Origin: UBA4615 sp964399635
Lineage (GTDB): Bacteria; Pseudomonadota; Gammaproteobacteria; Burkholderiales; Burkholderiaceae_E
Assembly (NCBI GenBank): GCA_964399635.1
Contig: CAYNRU010000053.1
Coordinates: 1 to 64,000, forward strand
Length of the DNA: 64,000 bases
Direction: 5' to 3'
Under the pieces are notes generated by a model, which was given only the letters and a program-made list of their open reading frames with translations, had not been told where the DNA came from and made no database searches. Of this stretch, positions 8,075-16,841 are shown in pieces (position 1 is the first letter of the stretch; every line of letters begins with the position of its first letter). Both the position numbers and the translations under genes were made by a program.

Positions 8075-8995
8075 TCACGGGCCGAGCTCGATCACCCGGT
8101 CCGACGGCCCAGGCACGCATCCGTCGGCGATCGGCTCCCAGCCCTCGCGCACGACGATGCGCCGCCCCGCCTGGCAGAACTCGATACGCCGCGCCCCGGG
8201 CACCTGCGCGCGCGCGAACGCCTCGATCGAGCGCGGCATGCTGACGCGGAAGCGCCACTGCGCGAGATCGTCCGCGGGGTGGTCGTCGCGGTGCAGCCAG
8301 GGCAGCACCCCGCCCAGCCACATCAGCAGCGGGTCGCCCACCTCGAAGCGCGTGGGCTCGTAGCCCTGGCGCTGCAGCCAGCCCTGCGCGTCGGCGCGCA
8401 GGTCCTGGCCCCCGGCCAGCCCGCCCCAGGCCACGCCGAGCATCTCGGCCACCCACTGGTTGCAGTTCTGGTAGCGCAGGCCGTACGCATAGGCGTTGGC
8501 GCTGTAAGTGGCGCCGACGAGCTGCAGCGCGAGACGGTTCTCGCGGGCCGCGCGATCGAGGGCGGCCTCGGCGCCCGGCACCAGCACGACCGAGAAATAC
8601 CGGATGGCGGGGTCGCCGCTGCCGACGATGAATCCGGTGATGCCCTCGTCGAAGAGCCGGGGACGGCGCTCGTCGCAGTCGAAGTAGAGCTGACGCACCG
8701 ACCACGGCCCGTTGGCGCTGTCGCGCAGGCTGATGCCCGAGTGCGAGTAGCGCAGCCCGAAGCGGCTGAGGTCAAGGCCGGCGCGCGCGACGATCGCGAG
8801 CGTCGCGCCCGACGCCTCCAGGGTCGACCTGATGATCGCGCCGAACCTGAACGCGATGTCCTGCTGCGACGCGTCCAGTTCGCCCGGCGGCTCGCAGTAC
8901 CGGAACGCGCCGGCCTCGCACCGGGCCCACGGGCCCAGCGCGCCGAGCAGCGCCAGGGCAGACAGCAGGCGCGCGCGCCCGCGCGCGCTCGCCAT
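8075..8995 (-). CDS. DUF2145 family exported protein
   Basis: This 306-residue protein looks like the DUF2145 family, with a signal peptide ending near CEAGA. Its core has RYSHSGISLRD, GPWSVRQLYFDC and a later YQNCNQWV segment. The separated His and Cys resemble the layout of permuted NlpC/P60-type hydrolases, so a periplasmic amidase or peptidase-like activity is possible but unproven. It starts 4 bases after the stop of the small exported protein upstream and is probably cotranscribed with it. Confidence 0.7.
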   Translation of the reverse strand: MASARGRARLLSALALLGALGPWARCEAGAFRYCEPPGELDASQQDIAFRFGAIIRSTLEASGATLAIVARAGLDLSRFGLRYSHSGISLRDSANGPWSVRQLYFDCDERRPRLFDEGITGFIVGSGDPAIRYFSVVLVPGAEAALDRAARENRLALQLVGATYSANAYAYGLRYQNCNQWVAEMLGVAWGGLAGGQDLRADAQGWLQRQGYEPTRFEVGDPLLMWLGGVLPWLHRDDHPADDLAQWRFRVSMPRSIEAFARAQVPGARRIEFCQAGRRIVVREGWEPIADGCVPGPSDRVIELGP

Positions 8996-8999
8996 CAGC

Positions 9000-9464
9000 T
9001 CAGAGCGTCACCGGGTTGGAGCGCAGCTCGCGGTCGAACGCCTCGTGCAGCACGAGGAAGAACGCGCGGCGCGTGTCGGCGTGGGCAAACTCCACGCCAT
9101 ACGGCCGCTGGCTCGCGGTCACGGTGACACCCGCGGCGACGCCGCCGCGCTCGACGGCCTGCTGCGGCACGTGGAGCATCAGGGTGGCCTCGGGCGCCGC
9201 GCCACCGGCCAGGGCATGGAGCTTCAGTCGGACGGTGCCGGGACGCTCCGGCACGGGGGTGACGTCGACGACACGGTACGGGCCGTCGGCCTGCGCGACG
9301 GCGCGGGCCGAGTTCGCGCTCGAGTCGGAAGCGGCCGACGTGGCCGAGGAGGCGGACGAGCCGCCAGCCGCCGACGAGGCGGCGATGCTGCCGGCCAGCG
9401 AGGGCACCGATGCCGCCGCGAACAGCGCCACCACGGCGGCGGCACGAAGGACGAGAGGAGTCAT
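9000..9464 (-). CDS. Small exported protein of unknown function
   Basis: This 154-residue protein begins with a clear signal peptide (MTPLVLRAAAVVALFAAASVPSLAG). A Ser/Ala-rich linker follows, then a compact beta-rich domain of about 100 residues containing YRVVDVTPVPERPGTVRLKL. I do not recognise the domain. It is the first gene of a two-gene unit with the DUF2145 protein, only 4 bases apart, so the two may act together in the periplasm. The start at 9464 was chosen because it gives the signal peptide; the frame stays open upstream but is shadow there. Confidence 0.65.
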   Translation of the reverse strand: MTPLVLRAAAVVALFAAASVPSLAGSIAASSAAGGSSASSATSAASDSSANSARAVAQADGPYRVVDVTPVPERPGTVRLKLHALAGGAAPEATLMLHVPQQAVERGGVAAGVTVTASQRPYGVEFAHADTRRAFFLVLHEAFDRELRSNPVTL

Positions 9465-9629
9465 GGCGATTCCGAAGAGTGATGCCCGGTCTCGGCGCGA
9501 CCGGAACGACCAAAGCATATCCCACCTCCATGGGCTTCGCCGGCACCGTGCCGATGCCCGATCCGGCCGCGGGATGGCAGGATGGCACCGACGCGCGAAT
9601 CCGCGCACGACGCCTGGAGCCCGACCCAC

Positions 9630-10499
9630 ATGACCGACCCGACCTACACGCCGCCGACGATCTGGACCTGGAACAAGGAGAGCGGCGGTCGATTCGCCAA
9701 CATCAACCGGCCGATCGCCGGGCCGACACACGAGAAGGCGCTGCCGGTCGGCCGGCACCCGTTCCAGCTCTACTCGCTCGCCACGCCCAACGGCGTCAAG
9801 GTGACGGTGATGCTGGAGGAGCTGCTGGCGGCCGGCCACGCCGGCGCCGAGTACGACGCCTGGCTCATCCGCATCAGCGAGAGCGAGCAGTTCAGCAGCG
9901 GATTCGTGGCCGTGAACCCCAACTCCAAGATCCCGGCGCTGCTCGACCGCAGCGGCCCCGAGCCCATCCGGGTGTTCGAGTCCGGCGCGATCCTCCTGCA
10001 CCTGGCCGAGAAGTTCGGCGCCTTCCTGCCGACTTCCGGCGCGGCGCGCACCGAATGCCTGAACTGGCTGTTCTGGCAGATGGGCAGCGCGCCCTACCTC
10101 GGCGGCGGATTCGGGCACTTCTATGCCTACGCGCCGATGAAGATCGAGTACCCGATCGACCGGTTCGCGATGGAGGTCAAGCGCCAGCTCGACGTGCTGG
10201 ACCGGCACCTGGCGGAGCACGAGTTCATGGCGGGCCAGGACTACACGATCGCCGACATGGCGATCTGGCCCTGGTACGGCGCGCTGGCCAAGGGGCTGAT
10301 CTACGGGGCGGGCGAATTCCTGCAGGTGCAGGACTACACGCACGTGCAGCGCTGGACCGACGCCATCGCCCTGCGCCCGGCGGTCAAGCGCGGCCGGATG
10401 GTGAACCGGGTGCTGGGCGATCCGGCGAGCCAGCTGCACGAGCGGCACGAGGCAAGCGACTTCGACACCAGGACGCAGGACAAGGTCGCGCCGGGCTGA
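9630..10499 (+). CDS. yghU: YghU-type glutathione S-transferase
   Basis: This 289-residue protein matches the YghU (Nu-class) glutathione transferases across its whole length, starting with the typical TPPTIWTWNKESGGRFANINRPIAGPT region. It has an N-terminal thioredoxin-like domain (about residues 45-130, with SLATPNGVKVTVMLEEL and the FESGAILLHLAEK glutathione-binding strand) and an all-helical C-terminal domain. YghU binds two glutathiones and has disulfide reductase and organic peroxide activity. A GGAG lies upstream of the ATG at 9630. It is divergent from the small exported protein and convergent with truC. Confidence 0.92.
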   Translation: MTDPTYTPPTIWTWNKESGGRFANINRPIAGPTHEKALPVGRHPFQLYSLATPNGVKVTVMLEELLAAGHAGAEYDAWLIRISESEQFSSGFVAVNPNSKIPALLDRSGPEPIRVFESGAILLHLAEKFGAFLPTSGAARTECLNWLFWQMGSAPYLGGGFGHFYAYAPMKIEYPIDRFAMEVKRQLDVLDRHLAEHEFMAGQDYTIADMAIWPWYGALAKGLIYGAGEFLQVQDYTHVQRWTDAIALRPAVKRGRMVNRVLGDPASQLHERHEASDFDTRTQDKVAPG

Positions 10500-10505
10500 G
10501 CGGCG

Positions 10506-10544
10506 GCGCCGGGCCCTGCGGCAGGCGGGCGAGGCCCGCGGCGC
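10506..10544. terminator. Candidate terminator between yghU and truC
   Basis: GCGCCGGGCC (10506-10515) can pair with GGCCCGCGGCGC (10533-10544) with a two-base bulge, filling almost the whole gap between two convergent genes. No U tract follows. Confidence 0.35.
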
Positions 10545-10545
10545 G

Positions 10546-11331
10546 TCACGCGCCCGCGCCCGTGCCCGCGCCCGTGCCCGCGCCTTCGCCCGTGCCCTCG
10601 ACCTCGCCCCGCGGTGCGACCCGCGTCCCGAGCGTCGCCCACGCCGCGCCCGCGGGCGCCTCGACGCCGAGCAGACGACCGCCGTCCGGGTGCGGCAGAC
10701 CGATCCACGCCGCGTGCAGCCACAGCCGCTCGAGACCGAGCCACGCCGCCACCGCGCGGTTGTGGGCGCCCTTGCCGTGGGTGCTGTCGCCGACCACCGG
10801 ATGGCCGATGTGCTTGAAGTGGCGGCGGATCTGGTGGCGACGGCCGGTCTCCGGCACCGCCTCGACCAAGGCATAGCGCGAGCTTGCGTGGCGCGCGTCG
10901 ACGACGAAAGGCCACTCGATGCGGGCGAGCACGTTCCAGCGCGTGCGTGCCGCGCGCATCGCCTGGCCGGCCGAAGGCCGCTCGGGGTCGCGGGCCAGCG
11001 GATGCACGATCAGCCCCTCAGGCAGCGGCCAGCCGCGCACCAGGGCGAGATAGCGCTTGGCTACCCCGCCCGCCTCGAAGGCCATGCCGAGCAGCCGCGC
11101 CGCCTCGACGTCGCGCGCGAACACCAGGACACCGGAGGTGCCCTTGTCGAGCCGGTGCACCGGCCACAGGCGCGCGCCGGTGTCGCGCTGCATCCGGTCG
11201 AGCGCGCTGTCGGGCTCGCGGGCGTCGAGCCCGGTGCGGTGGACCAGCAGGCCGGGCGGCTTGTCGACGACCAGCAGGCGCGCGTCCTCGTGCAGACGGC
11301 GAAGGGGCGGTGCATCGGGCGGCAGCGTCAT
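10546..11331 (-). CDS. truC: tRNA pseudouridine(65) synthase TruC
   Basis: This 261-residue protein is an RluA-family pseudouridine synthase. It opens with EDARLLVVDKPPGLLVHR and holds the catalytic motif HRLDKGTSG, where Asp is the nucleophile. The length and the absence of an S4 domain match TruC, which modifies U65 in some tRNAs; RluA-type alternatives cannot be fully excluded. The C-terminus is unusual: a Gly/Ala/Thr tail encoded by a short tandem repeat. The ATG at 11331 was chosen because the conserved domain begins about 13 residues later and the upstream extension is low-quality sequence. Confidence 0.85.
   Translation of the reverse strand: MTLPPDAPPLRRLHEDARLLVVDKPPGLLVHRTGLDAREPDSALDRMQRDTGARLWPVHRLDKGTSGVLVFARDVEAARLLGMAFEAGGVAKRYLALVRGWPLPEGLIVHPLARDPERPSAGQAMRAARTRWNVLARIEWPFVVDARHASSRYALVEAVPETGRRHQIRRHFKHIGHPVVGDSTHGKGAHNRAVAAWLGLERLWLHAAWIGLPHPDGGRLLGVEAPAGAAWATLGTRVAPRGEVEGTGEGAGTGAGTGAGA
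10549..10604. repeat. GC-rich 12-base tandem repeat in the truC 3' end
   Basis: Copies of GTGCCCGCGCCC and shorter variants run head to tail through the last codons of truC, where they encode a GTGAGTGAGA-type tail. The array is imperfect and likely slippage-prone. Confidence 0.6.
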
Positions 11332-11591
11332 GCGATGGAGAGGATGCGGATCGCCGACCGGCCGGCCACCCTTGCGCAGGATCTCACGCAGGCGGGGCGC
11401 AGGGCGTGGCGCCGCCCGCAGCGGGCTCGCCGACCTGCACGCCAGCGGGCCGCTGACCGGCGCGATCGGCGGCATCGCGCGTCACCGGACCAACGCGCAC
11501 ATTGCCGCGCTCTGGCGGCGCTCCGATCGGCGCAGGGTCTTGGCGTACGATATGCCCCGCTCCCCGCCGCATTCCGAGGATTGGAGGTCCG

Positions 11592-12566
11592 ATGCTCCCC
11601 CGCAAGCGCCATACCCTGGCCGCGCTCGGCGCGTTATCCGTCGCCGCCGTATCGAGTCGCCACGCAGCGGCTCAGCAAGGCTGGCCGAGCCGCACCGTGC
11701 TGATGGTCGTGCCGTTTGCGCCGGGCGGCAGTAACGACGTCATCGCACGCCGCATGTCGGTGACGCTGACGAAGACGCTGGGCCAGTCGGTGGTGGTGGA
11801 GAACCGCCCCGGCGGGGGCAGCACGATCGGCGCCCACTACGTGGCCAACGCGGCCCCCGACGGCCACACCCTGCTGTTCGTGTCCGGCTCGATCGCGACC
11901 ACGGCCGCAGTGCAAAAGACCCCGTACGACCCGGTGAAGGCCTTCGACCCGATCTCGCGCGTCGCGGCGGCGCCGTTCGTGATCCTGACCCGCGAGGGCT
12001 TCCCCTCGAAGACGGTGAAGGAGCTGATCGAGTATGCGCGGGCCAACCCCACCCGGGTCACGTTTGGCAGCGCGGGGCTCGGCGACAGCACCCAGCTCGC
12101 CACCGAGCTCTTCGCCAATACAACCGACGTCAAGTTCACCGCGGTGAATTACAAGGGCATCGCGCCCGCGCAGCTCGACCTGATCGGCGGACGCATCGAC
12201 ATGGTGATCACCACCGTGGCCTCGATCCGCGGCACACCTGCCGAGAAGCTGCCGATGCTCGCCTTCACCGGACCGAGGCGCGAGCCCGACTTCCCCAACG
12301 TGCCCACGCTGCGCGAGGCGGGCGTCGACCTGGAGATCGACGTCTGGTGGGGGCTGTTCGCGCCGGCCGGCATCCCGGTGGCCGTCCGCGACCGGCTCAA
12401 CCGCGAAATCGCCGCGCTCACCGCCGACCCGGAGTTCGCCGCGTTCCTGAAGACGGCGGGCGCCTCGCCCGCGCCCTCCACCCCGGAGGAGCTGCGCGCC
12501 ATCGTCGCGAAGGACGTCGTGCGCTGGACCGAGACCGCCCGCCGCGCCGGGATCCAGCAGCAATGA
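11592..12566 (+). CDS. Bug/TctC family tripartite tricarboxylate receptor
   Basis: This 324-residue exported receptor has a signal peptide ending at AAAQQ and the family opening SRTVLMVVPFAPGGSNDVIARRM. The remainder is the usual two-lobed Bug fold with VENRPGGGSTIG and APDGHTLLF. A GGAGG sits 4 bases before the ATG. Its stop overlaps the start of the next small gene (ATGA), which in turn overlaps an amidase, so the receptor probably binds an amide or a carboxylate that the amidase then processes. Confidence 0.9.
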   Translation: MLPRKRHTLAALGALSVAAVSSRHAAAQQGWPSRTVLMVVPFAPGGSNDVIARRMSVTLTKTLGQSVVVENRPGGGSTIGAHYVANAAPDGHTLLFVSGSIATTAAVQKTPYDPVKAFDPISRVAAAPFVILTREGFPSKTVKELIEYARANPTRVTFGSAGLGDSTQLATELFANTTDVKFTAVNYKGIAPAQLDLIGGRIDMVITTVASIRGTPAEKLPMLAFTGPRREPDFPNVPTLREAGVDLEIDVWWGLFAPAGIPVAVRDRLNREIAALTADPEFAAFLKTAGASPAPSTPEELRAIVAKDVVRWTETARRAGIQQQ

Positions 12567-12826
12567 CGTCCACCTCCGATCCGAATGGCGGCGGGCCGCC
12601 GTCGCGCGGGCCCGGCTTCGCGCAGGCGCTCGTCTCATCGGGCACCGCGCTGCACGGCATCGTGTCGCGCACCGACCCGGCGCAGGTCGCCGCCGAGGTG
12701 ATCCGCCTGAACGACGCCGTTCGGCGCGCGGCCGCCGGGCGTATCGCCCCCTGTTCGCAGCCGGGCGACTTCGCCGCGCTGCTGCTGGCCGGCGCGGACC
12801 CGTGCAACGCGCCACCGGGGCGTTGA
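12563..12826 (+). CDS. Small protein coupled to the downstream amidase
   Basis: This 87-residue acid-neutral protein has no signal peptide or membrane segment. Its core TDPAQVAAEVIRLNDAVRRAAAG is predicted helical and PCSQPGDFAALLLAGA follows. I do not recognise a family. Its ATG overlaps the stop of the Bug receptor and its own stop overlaps a TTG start codon of the amidase. Small helical subunits partner amidase-signature enzymes in GatCAB and in the AtzG-AtzE pair, so an accessory-subunit role is a reasonable guess. The sequence itself does not clearly match either GatC or AtzG. Confidence 0.6.
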   Translation: MTSTSDPNGGGPPSRGPGFAQALVSSGTALHGIVSRTDPAQVAAEVIRLNDAVRRAAAGRIAPCSQPGDFAALLLAGADPCNAPPGR

Positions 12827-14259
12827 GCTTGCAGGAAGCGGGACCGCTGCTCGGCGGCTCGATCCTCGAGGCGGCGCGCGCGCTGCGCGAGGGCCGCACC
12901 GACGCCGAGTCGCTCGCGCGCGCGGCGCTCGATCGCGCCGTCGCGGTCCAGCCCGTGCTGAACGCCTTCATCGAGATCCACGCCGAGACGGCGCTCGCCC
13001 GCGCCCGCGCGCTGGATCGCGAGGCGTCGGCCGGCCGATGGCGGGGCCCGCTGCACGGCATCCCGCTCGCGCACAAGGACTGCTTCGAGCGCGCCGGCCT
13101 GCCCACGACGGTCGGCTCGCGTGCGATGGGCAGCGCGCCCGGAACGCGCGACGCCACCGTACTCGAGCGCCTGCACGAGGCAGGCGCGGTGGACCTGGGC
13201 CCGCTGAACCTGAACGAGGCGGTCGCCGGCCCCACGGGTCAGAACCCGCACTTCGGCGACTGCTGCAACCCGTGGGATCCGTCGCGTGTGTCGGGCGGCT
13301 CGTCGAGCGGCTCGGGCGCGGCGGTCGCGGCCGGCGCCGCGTTCGGCTCGCTCGGCTCGGACACCGGCGGCTCGATCCGTCTGCCGGCATCGATGAATGG
13401 ACTGTTCGGCCTGAAGCCGACCTACGGGCGCGTGCCGCGCGCCGGCTGCGTGCCGCGGGCGTTCTCGCTCGACTGCGTGGGGCCGCTCGCGCGCAGCGCC
13501 CACGACTGCGCGACGATCCTGCAGGCGGTCGCGGGCGAGGATCCGCGCGATCCGTCGAGCGCCAGCGCGCCGGTGCCCGACTACGCAGGCCTGCTGCACA
13601 GCGCCGCCGAAGGCAGCCGCATCGCGGTGCTCACCACCGGCATCGAGCTCGACCCCGCGATCGCGGCGCTTTTCGAGGCGCTTGTCGTGCGCGCCGGCGC
13701 ACGCTACGGCTCGCCGCCGCGGGTCGCGTTCGATGCGCTCGACGCGTGCTACGCGATGGCCGACGTGATGTCCAAGGTCGAGGCGGCGACGCTGCACGGC
13801 CCGTGGATGCGCGAGCGGCCCGCGGCCTACTCGCAGGCCGTCTATTCGCGCACCGAGCCCGGCCTGCACGTGCCCGCGGCCCGCTACGTCGAGGCCCTGA
13901 ACGCACGCGCATCGATCCTGCGCGAGATGCTCGCCGGCCCGTTGCGCGACGCCGACGTGCTGCTGTGCCCGACGATGCCGGTGCCGGTGCCCACGCGCCT
14001 CGAGGCCGACATGGAGGCGGCGGGCCGGGTCTTCAGCGTCGTGCCCCGCCTCACCGTGCTCACGCGGCCGTTCAACTACCTGGGGCTGCCGGTCCTGACG
14101 ATGCCGATGGGGCTCGATGCGCAGGGGATTCCCGCCGGGGTGCAGCTGGTGGGGCGGCCCTTCGGCGAGGCACGGCTCCTCGCGATGGCCCAAGCGCTGT
14201 CGGCCGACATCGGCTGGAGCGCCCATCCTCTCGACCGGGTGCCGGGCCGCGCAACTTAG
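12802..14259 (+). CDS. Amidase signature family hydrolase
   Basis: This 485-residue enzyme shows the full amidase-signature triad: Lys92 in HKD, the cis-serine in SGGSSSGSG (Ser167/168) and nucleophile Ser191 in DTGGSIRLPAS. It resembles the GatA/AtzE side of the family more than the amidase at 6477. It follows a Bug receptor and a small unknown protein with overlapping codons. The start is uncertain: GTG at 12802 or TTG at 12823, the latter overlapping the upstream stop as TTGA. Likely role: hydrolysis of an imported amide or carbamoyl compound. Confidence 0.87.
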   Translation: MQRATGALSLQEAGPLLGGSILEAARALREGRTDAESLARAALDRAVAVQPVLNAFIEIHAETALARARALDREASAGRWRGPLHGIPLAHKDCFERAGLPTTVGSRAMGSAPGTRDATVLERLHEAGAVDLGPLNLNEAVAGPTGQNPHFGDCCNPWDPSRVSGGSSSGSGAAVAAGAAFGSLGSDTGGSIRLPASMNGLFGLKPTYGRVPRAGCVPRAFSLDCVGPLARSAHDCATILQAVAGEDPRDPSSASAPVPDYAGLLHSAAEGSRIAVLTTGIELDPAIAALFEALVVRAGARYGSPPRVAFDALDACYAMADVMSKVEAATLHGPWMRERPAAYSQAVYSRTEPGLHVPAARYVEALNARASILREMLAGPLRDADVLLCPTMPVPVPTRLEADMEAAGRVFSVVPRLTVLTRPFNYLGLPVLTMPMGLDAQGIPAGVQLVGRPFGEARLLAMAQALSADIGWSAHPLDRVPGRAT

Positions 14260-14303
14260 TCGGCCGGGACGCGGGCCAACCTGTTACCGAATCGTGTCGC
14301 GTC

Positions 14304-14322
14304 ACTGGGGTAAACCCTTAGT
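14304..14322. promoter_or_regulatory. Imperfect inverted repeat upstream of desaturase
   Basis: The segment has GGGT-AA-ACCC at its centre (14308-14317) and ACT/AGT at its ends, forming an imperfect palindrome about 165 bases ahead of the desaturase start. It stands out in a 229-base gene-free gap. It could be a regulator site; no regulator is adjacent. Confidence 0.25.
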
Positions 14323-14488
14323 CTCTCCCCTGCGGCATGCCATATCGCGCCGCCGGAGCGGCCCGATGCGGGAACAGACGAATAACGCTTGCGCGATCGA
14401 GCGGCCGCAGCGATAGTCGCGCCCGGGTGCGGACGACCCGGTACCGATGTCCGGTGCGCGGCCGCCGCACCGATCCGAGGACCCTTCC

Positions 14489-15640
14489 ATGGCCGCCTGC
14501 GGTGTGAATCCGATCTCGTCGCACCCGTCGCCAGACGCGGTGCTCTCGAGGAAACAGCGCCGCGACATCGTCTCGGCCTACGCCCGGCCGTCCGACGCCA
14601 TCGGGGCCGTGCAGGTCCTGAACACGCTCGTGCCGCTCGGGCTGATGTGGGCGATGCTGGGCGGGCCGCAGGGCGCGCCTGCCTGGCTCGTCCTGGGCAC
14701 GACGCTGGCGATGAGCCTGTTCCTGCTGCGCGTGTTCGTGCTGATGCACGACTGCGGCCACAACAGCCTGTTCCGCACGCCCTCGCTCAACAAGGCGTTC
14801 GGGTTCCTGCTGGGCGTGGTGTCGGGGATGCCGCAGTACGTGTGGTCCAAGAATCATGCGTATCACCATTCGACCAACGGCGACTGGTCGAAGTACAGCG
14901 GGCCGATGAACATCATCACGGTCGACGAGTACCTGGCCAGGACCGACCTGGATCGGCGCAGCTACCGTCGCGCGCGCAGCATCGCCATCGCGCCGATCGC
15001 GGGATTCGCCTACCTGATCCTCAACCCGCGGCTCACCTGGATCAGGGGCAGCGCGCAGCTGCTGCGGCATGTGGTCCGCGGCAAGCTCGCCGAGCCCGGC
15101 GTGTCCCTGGCCGCGCACGCCGCGAGCTTCCAAACCCGGCTCTGGACCTCGCGCAAGGAGTACCGGCACATGACGTGGAACAACGTCGCGGTGCTGGCCA
15201 CCTGGGCGGCCATGTCATGGCTCGTGGGCCCGGCGCTGTTCTTCGGGGTGTACTTCGTGGCCATCGCGCTGGCCGGCGGCGGCGCGCTGGTGCTGTTCAC
15301 GGTCCAGCACAACTTCGAGCACTCCTACGCAAGCGAGACGAAAGACTGGGACCACGACGACGCCGCGCTGCACGGCACCAGCCTGCTGCTGCTGCCGGCA
15401 TGGCTCAACTGGTTCACGGCCGACATCGCCTACCACCATGCGCATCACCTGTCGGCGAGCATCCCCAACTACCGGCTGGCCCGCTGCCACGCGGAGTGCG
15501 CCCACCTGTTCACCGAGGTGACCCGCCTGCGCCTGTCGCAGGTGCCGGCCGCGCTGCGCTGCATCCTGTGGGACAAGCGGGCGCGCCGGATCGTGTCCGT
15601 GTCGGAGGTCGCGGCGGGATTGTCGCCCGGGACCGCATGA
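14489..15640 (+). CDS. Membrane fatty-acid desaturase
   Basis: This 383-residue integral-membrane di-iron desaturase has the three histidine boxes: HDCGH (87-91), HAYHH (123-127) and HHAHH (316-320). Hydrophobic segments lie around residues 40-85, 105-115 and 225-265. It is expected to introduce a double bond into acyl chains of membrane lipids. A GAGG at 14477-14480 precedes the ATG. Its stop overlaps the start of the BciA-like reductase gene (ATGA), a pairing worth noting because both act on hydrophobic substrates. Confidence 0.88.
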   Translation: MAACGVNPISSHPSPDAVLSRKQRRDIVSAYARPSDAIGAVQVLNTLVPLGLMWAMLGGPQGAPAWLVLGTTLAMSLFLLRVFVLMHDCGHNSLFRTPSLNKAFGFLLGVVSGMPQYVWSKNHAYHHSTNGDWSKYSGPMNIITVDEYLARTDLDRRSYRRARSIAIAPIAGFAYLILNPRLTWIRGSAQLLRHVVRGKLAEPGVSLAAHAASFQTRLWTSRKEYRHMTWNNVAVLATWAAMSWLVGPALFFGVYFVAIALAGGGALVLFTVQHNFEHSYASETKDWDHDDAALHGTSLLLLPAWLNWFTADIAYHHAHHLSASIPNYRLARCHAECAHLFTEVTRLRLSQVPAALRCILWDKRARRIVSVSEVAAGLSPGTA

Positions 15641-16656
15641 CCCCGCCCGCCGGACCGCCCGGGATCGAGTCGCGGCGCTCGCCGCGGCCAGGGCGTGTCT
15701 TCGTGCTCGGCGGTACCGGCACGATCGGTCGCGCGACCGTGCGCGCGCTGAGCCGGCGCGGTCACGAGGTGGTGTGCTTCGTGCGCCCCGGGTCGGCCAC
15801 GGGTAGCGGCCAGGTGGCCGGCAGCGGGGCGTCCTTGCGCGCCGGCGACGTCTCTGACCCGGCATCGCTCGCCCGCGACGGCTTTCGCGGCGAGCGCTTC
15901 GATGCGCTCGTGTCCTGCATGGCCTCGCGTACGGGCGTGCCGCGTGACGCATGGGCCATCGACCACCGCGCGCACGTGACGGCGCTCGAGGCCGCGCGCG
16001 ACGCCGGGGTCTCGCAGGTGGTGCTGTTGTCGGCGATCTGCGTGCAGAAGCCTCGCCTGGCGTTCCAGCACGCCAAGCTCGCCTTCGAGAAGACCCTGAT
16101 GGCGTCGGGCCTCGCCTGGTCCATCGTGCGCCCGACCGCGTTCTTCAAGTCGCTGTCCGGGCAGGTGGAGCGCGTGCGTGGGGGCAAGCCCTTCCTCGTG
16201 TTCGGCGACGGCACCCTGACCGCCTGCAAGCCCATCGACGACGATGACCTGGCCGAGTTCCTGGCGGATTGCCTGGACGACCCCGAGCGCCGCGACCGCG
16301 TACTGCCGATCGGCGGGCCGGGCGAGGCGATCACGCCGCTGCAGCAGGCCGATCGCCTGTTCGAGTTGCTCGGTCGCCCGCCCCGCGTGCGGCACGTGCC
16401 GGTCGGATTGCTCGACCTCGTCGCCGGAGCGCTCACCACGGCAGGGCGTATCGTGCCCCCGCTCGCCGACAAGGCGGAGCTCGCGCGGATCGGGCGCTAC
16501 TACGCGACCGAGTCGATGCTCGTCCTCGACCCGGCGACTGGCCGCTATGACGCACACGCCACGCCCTCGACCGGGACCCGAACGCTCTTCGACCACTATG
16601 CGGACCTGGTGCACGGCAGGCTCGCGAACGAGCGCGGCGACCACGCGGTGTTCTGA
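15637..16656 (+). CDS. Divinyl chlorophyllide 8-vinyl-reductase-like (BciA-like) protein
   Basis: This 339-residue NAD(P)-binding protein has an atypical-SDR fold with the loop GGTGTIG at residues 25-31. Several segments resemble BciA/DVR reductases: FLVFGDGTLTACKPIDDDDLAEF, GRYYATESMLV, and the end TPSTGTRTLFDHYADLV. BciA reduces the C8 vinyl group of divinyl chlorophyllide in phototrophs. No photosynthesis gene is present in the window, so the protein may be a related reductase with another isoprenoid, lipid or tetrapyrrole substrate. Its start overlaps the desaturase stop. NmrA-like quinone-oxidoreductase kinship is the alternative description. Confidence 0.72.
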   Translation: MTPPAGPPGIESRRSPRPGRVFVLGGTGTIGRATVRALSRRGHEVVCFVRPGSATGSGQVAGSGASLRAGDVSDPASLARDGFRGERFDALVSCMASRTGVPRDAWAIDHRAHVTALEAARDAGVSQVVLLSAICVQKPRLAFQHAKLAFEKTLMASGLAWSIVRPTAFFKSLSGQVERVRGGKPFLVFGDGTLTACKPIDDDDLAEFLADCLDDPERRDRVLPIGGPGEAITPLQQADRLFELLGRPPRVRHVPVGLLDLVAGALTTAGRIVPPLADKAELARIGRYYATESMLVLDPATGRYDAHATPSTGTRTLFDHYADLVHGRLANERGDHAVF

Positions 16657-16841
16657 GCGCCCGCAGGCGGACGCCACGACCGCGGATGCGGACTCGGCTG
16701 CGTTCCTGCGATGATGTCGGCACGCCCGGCCGGCGCCGACACTTGCCCGCCAAAGCCGGGGCACGGTGCTTGCCAGGCAGGACGGCGTCGACCGCCCGAT
16801 GCGCGCGCAGCCCATCCCCCATCCGCCAAGGTCCGTACGCC

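Noticed and set aside
10549..10604. Short direct repeats considered as a CRISPR or VNTR array
   Set aside because: Units are adjacent without spacers, inside a coding region and low complexity, so only a simple tandem repeat is supported.
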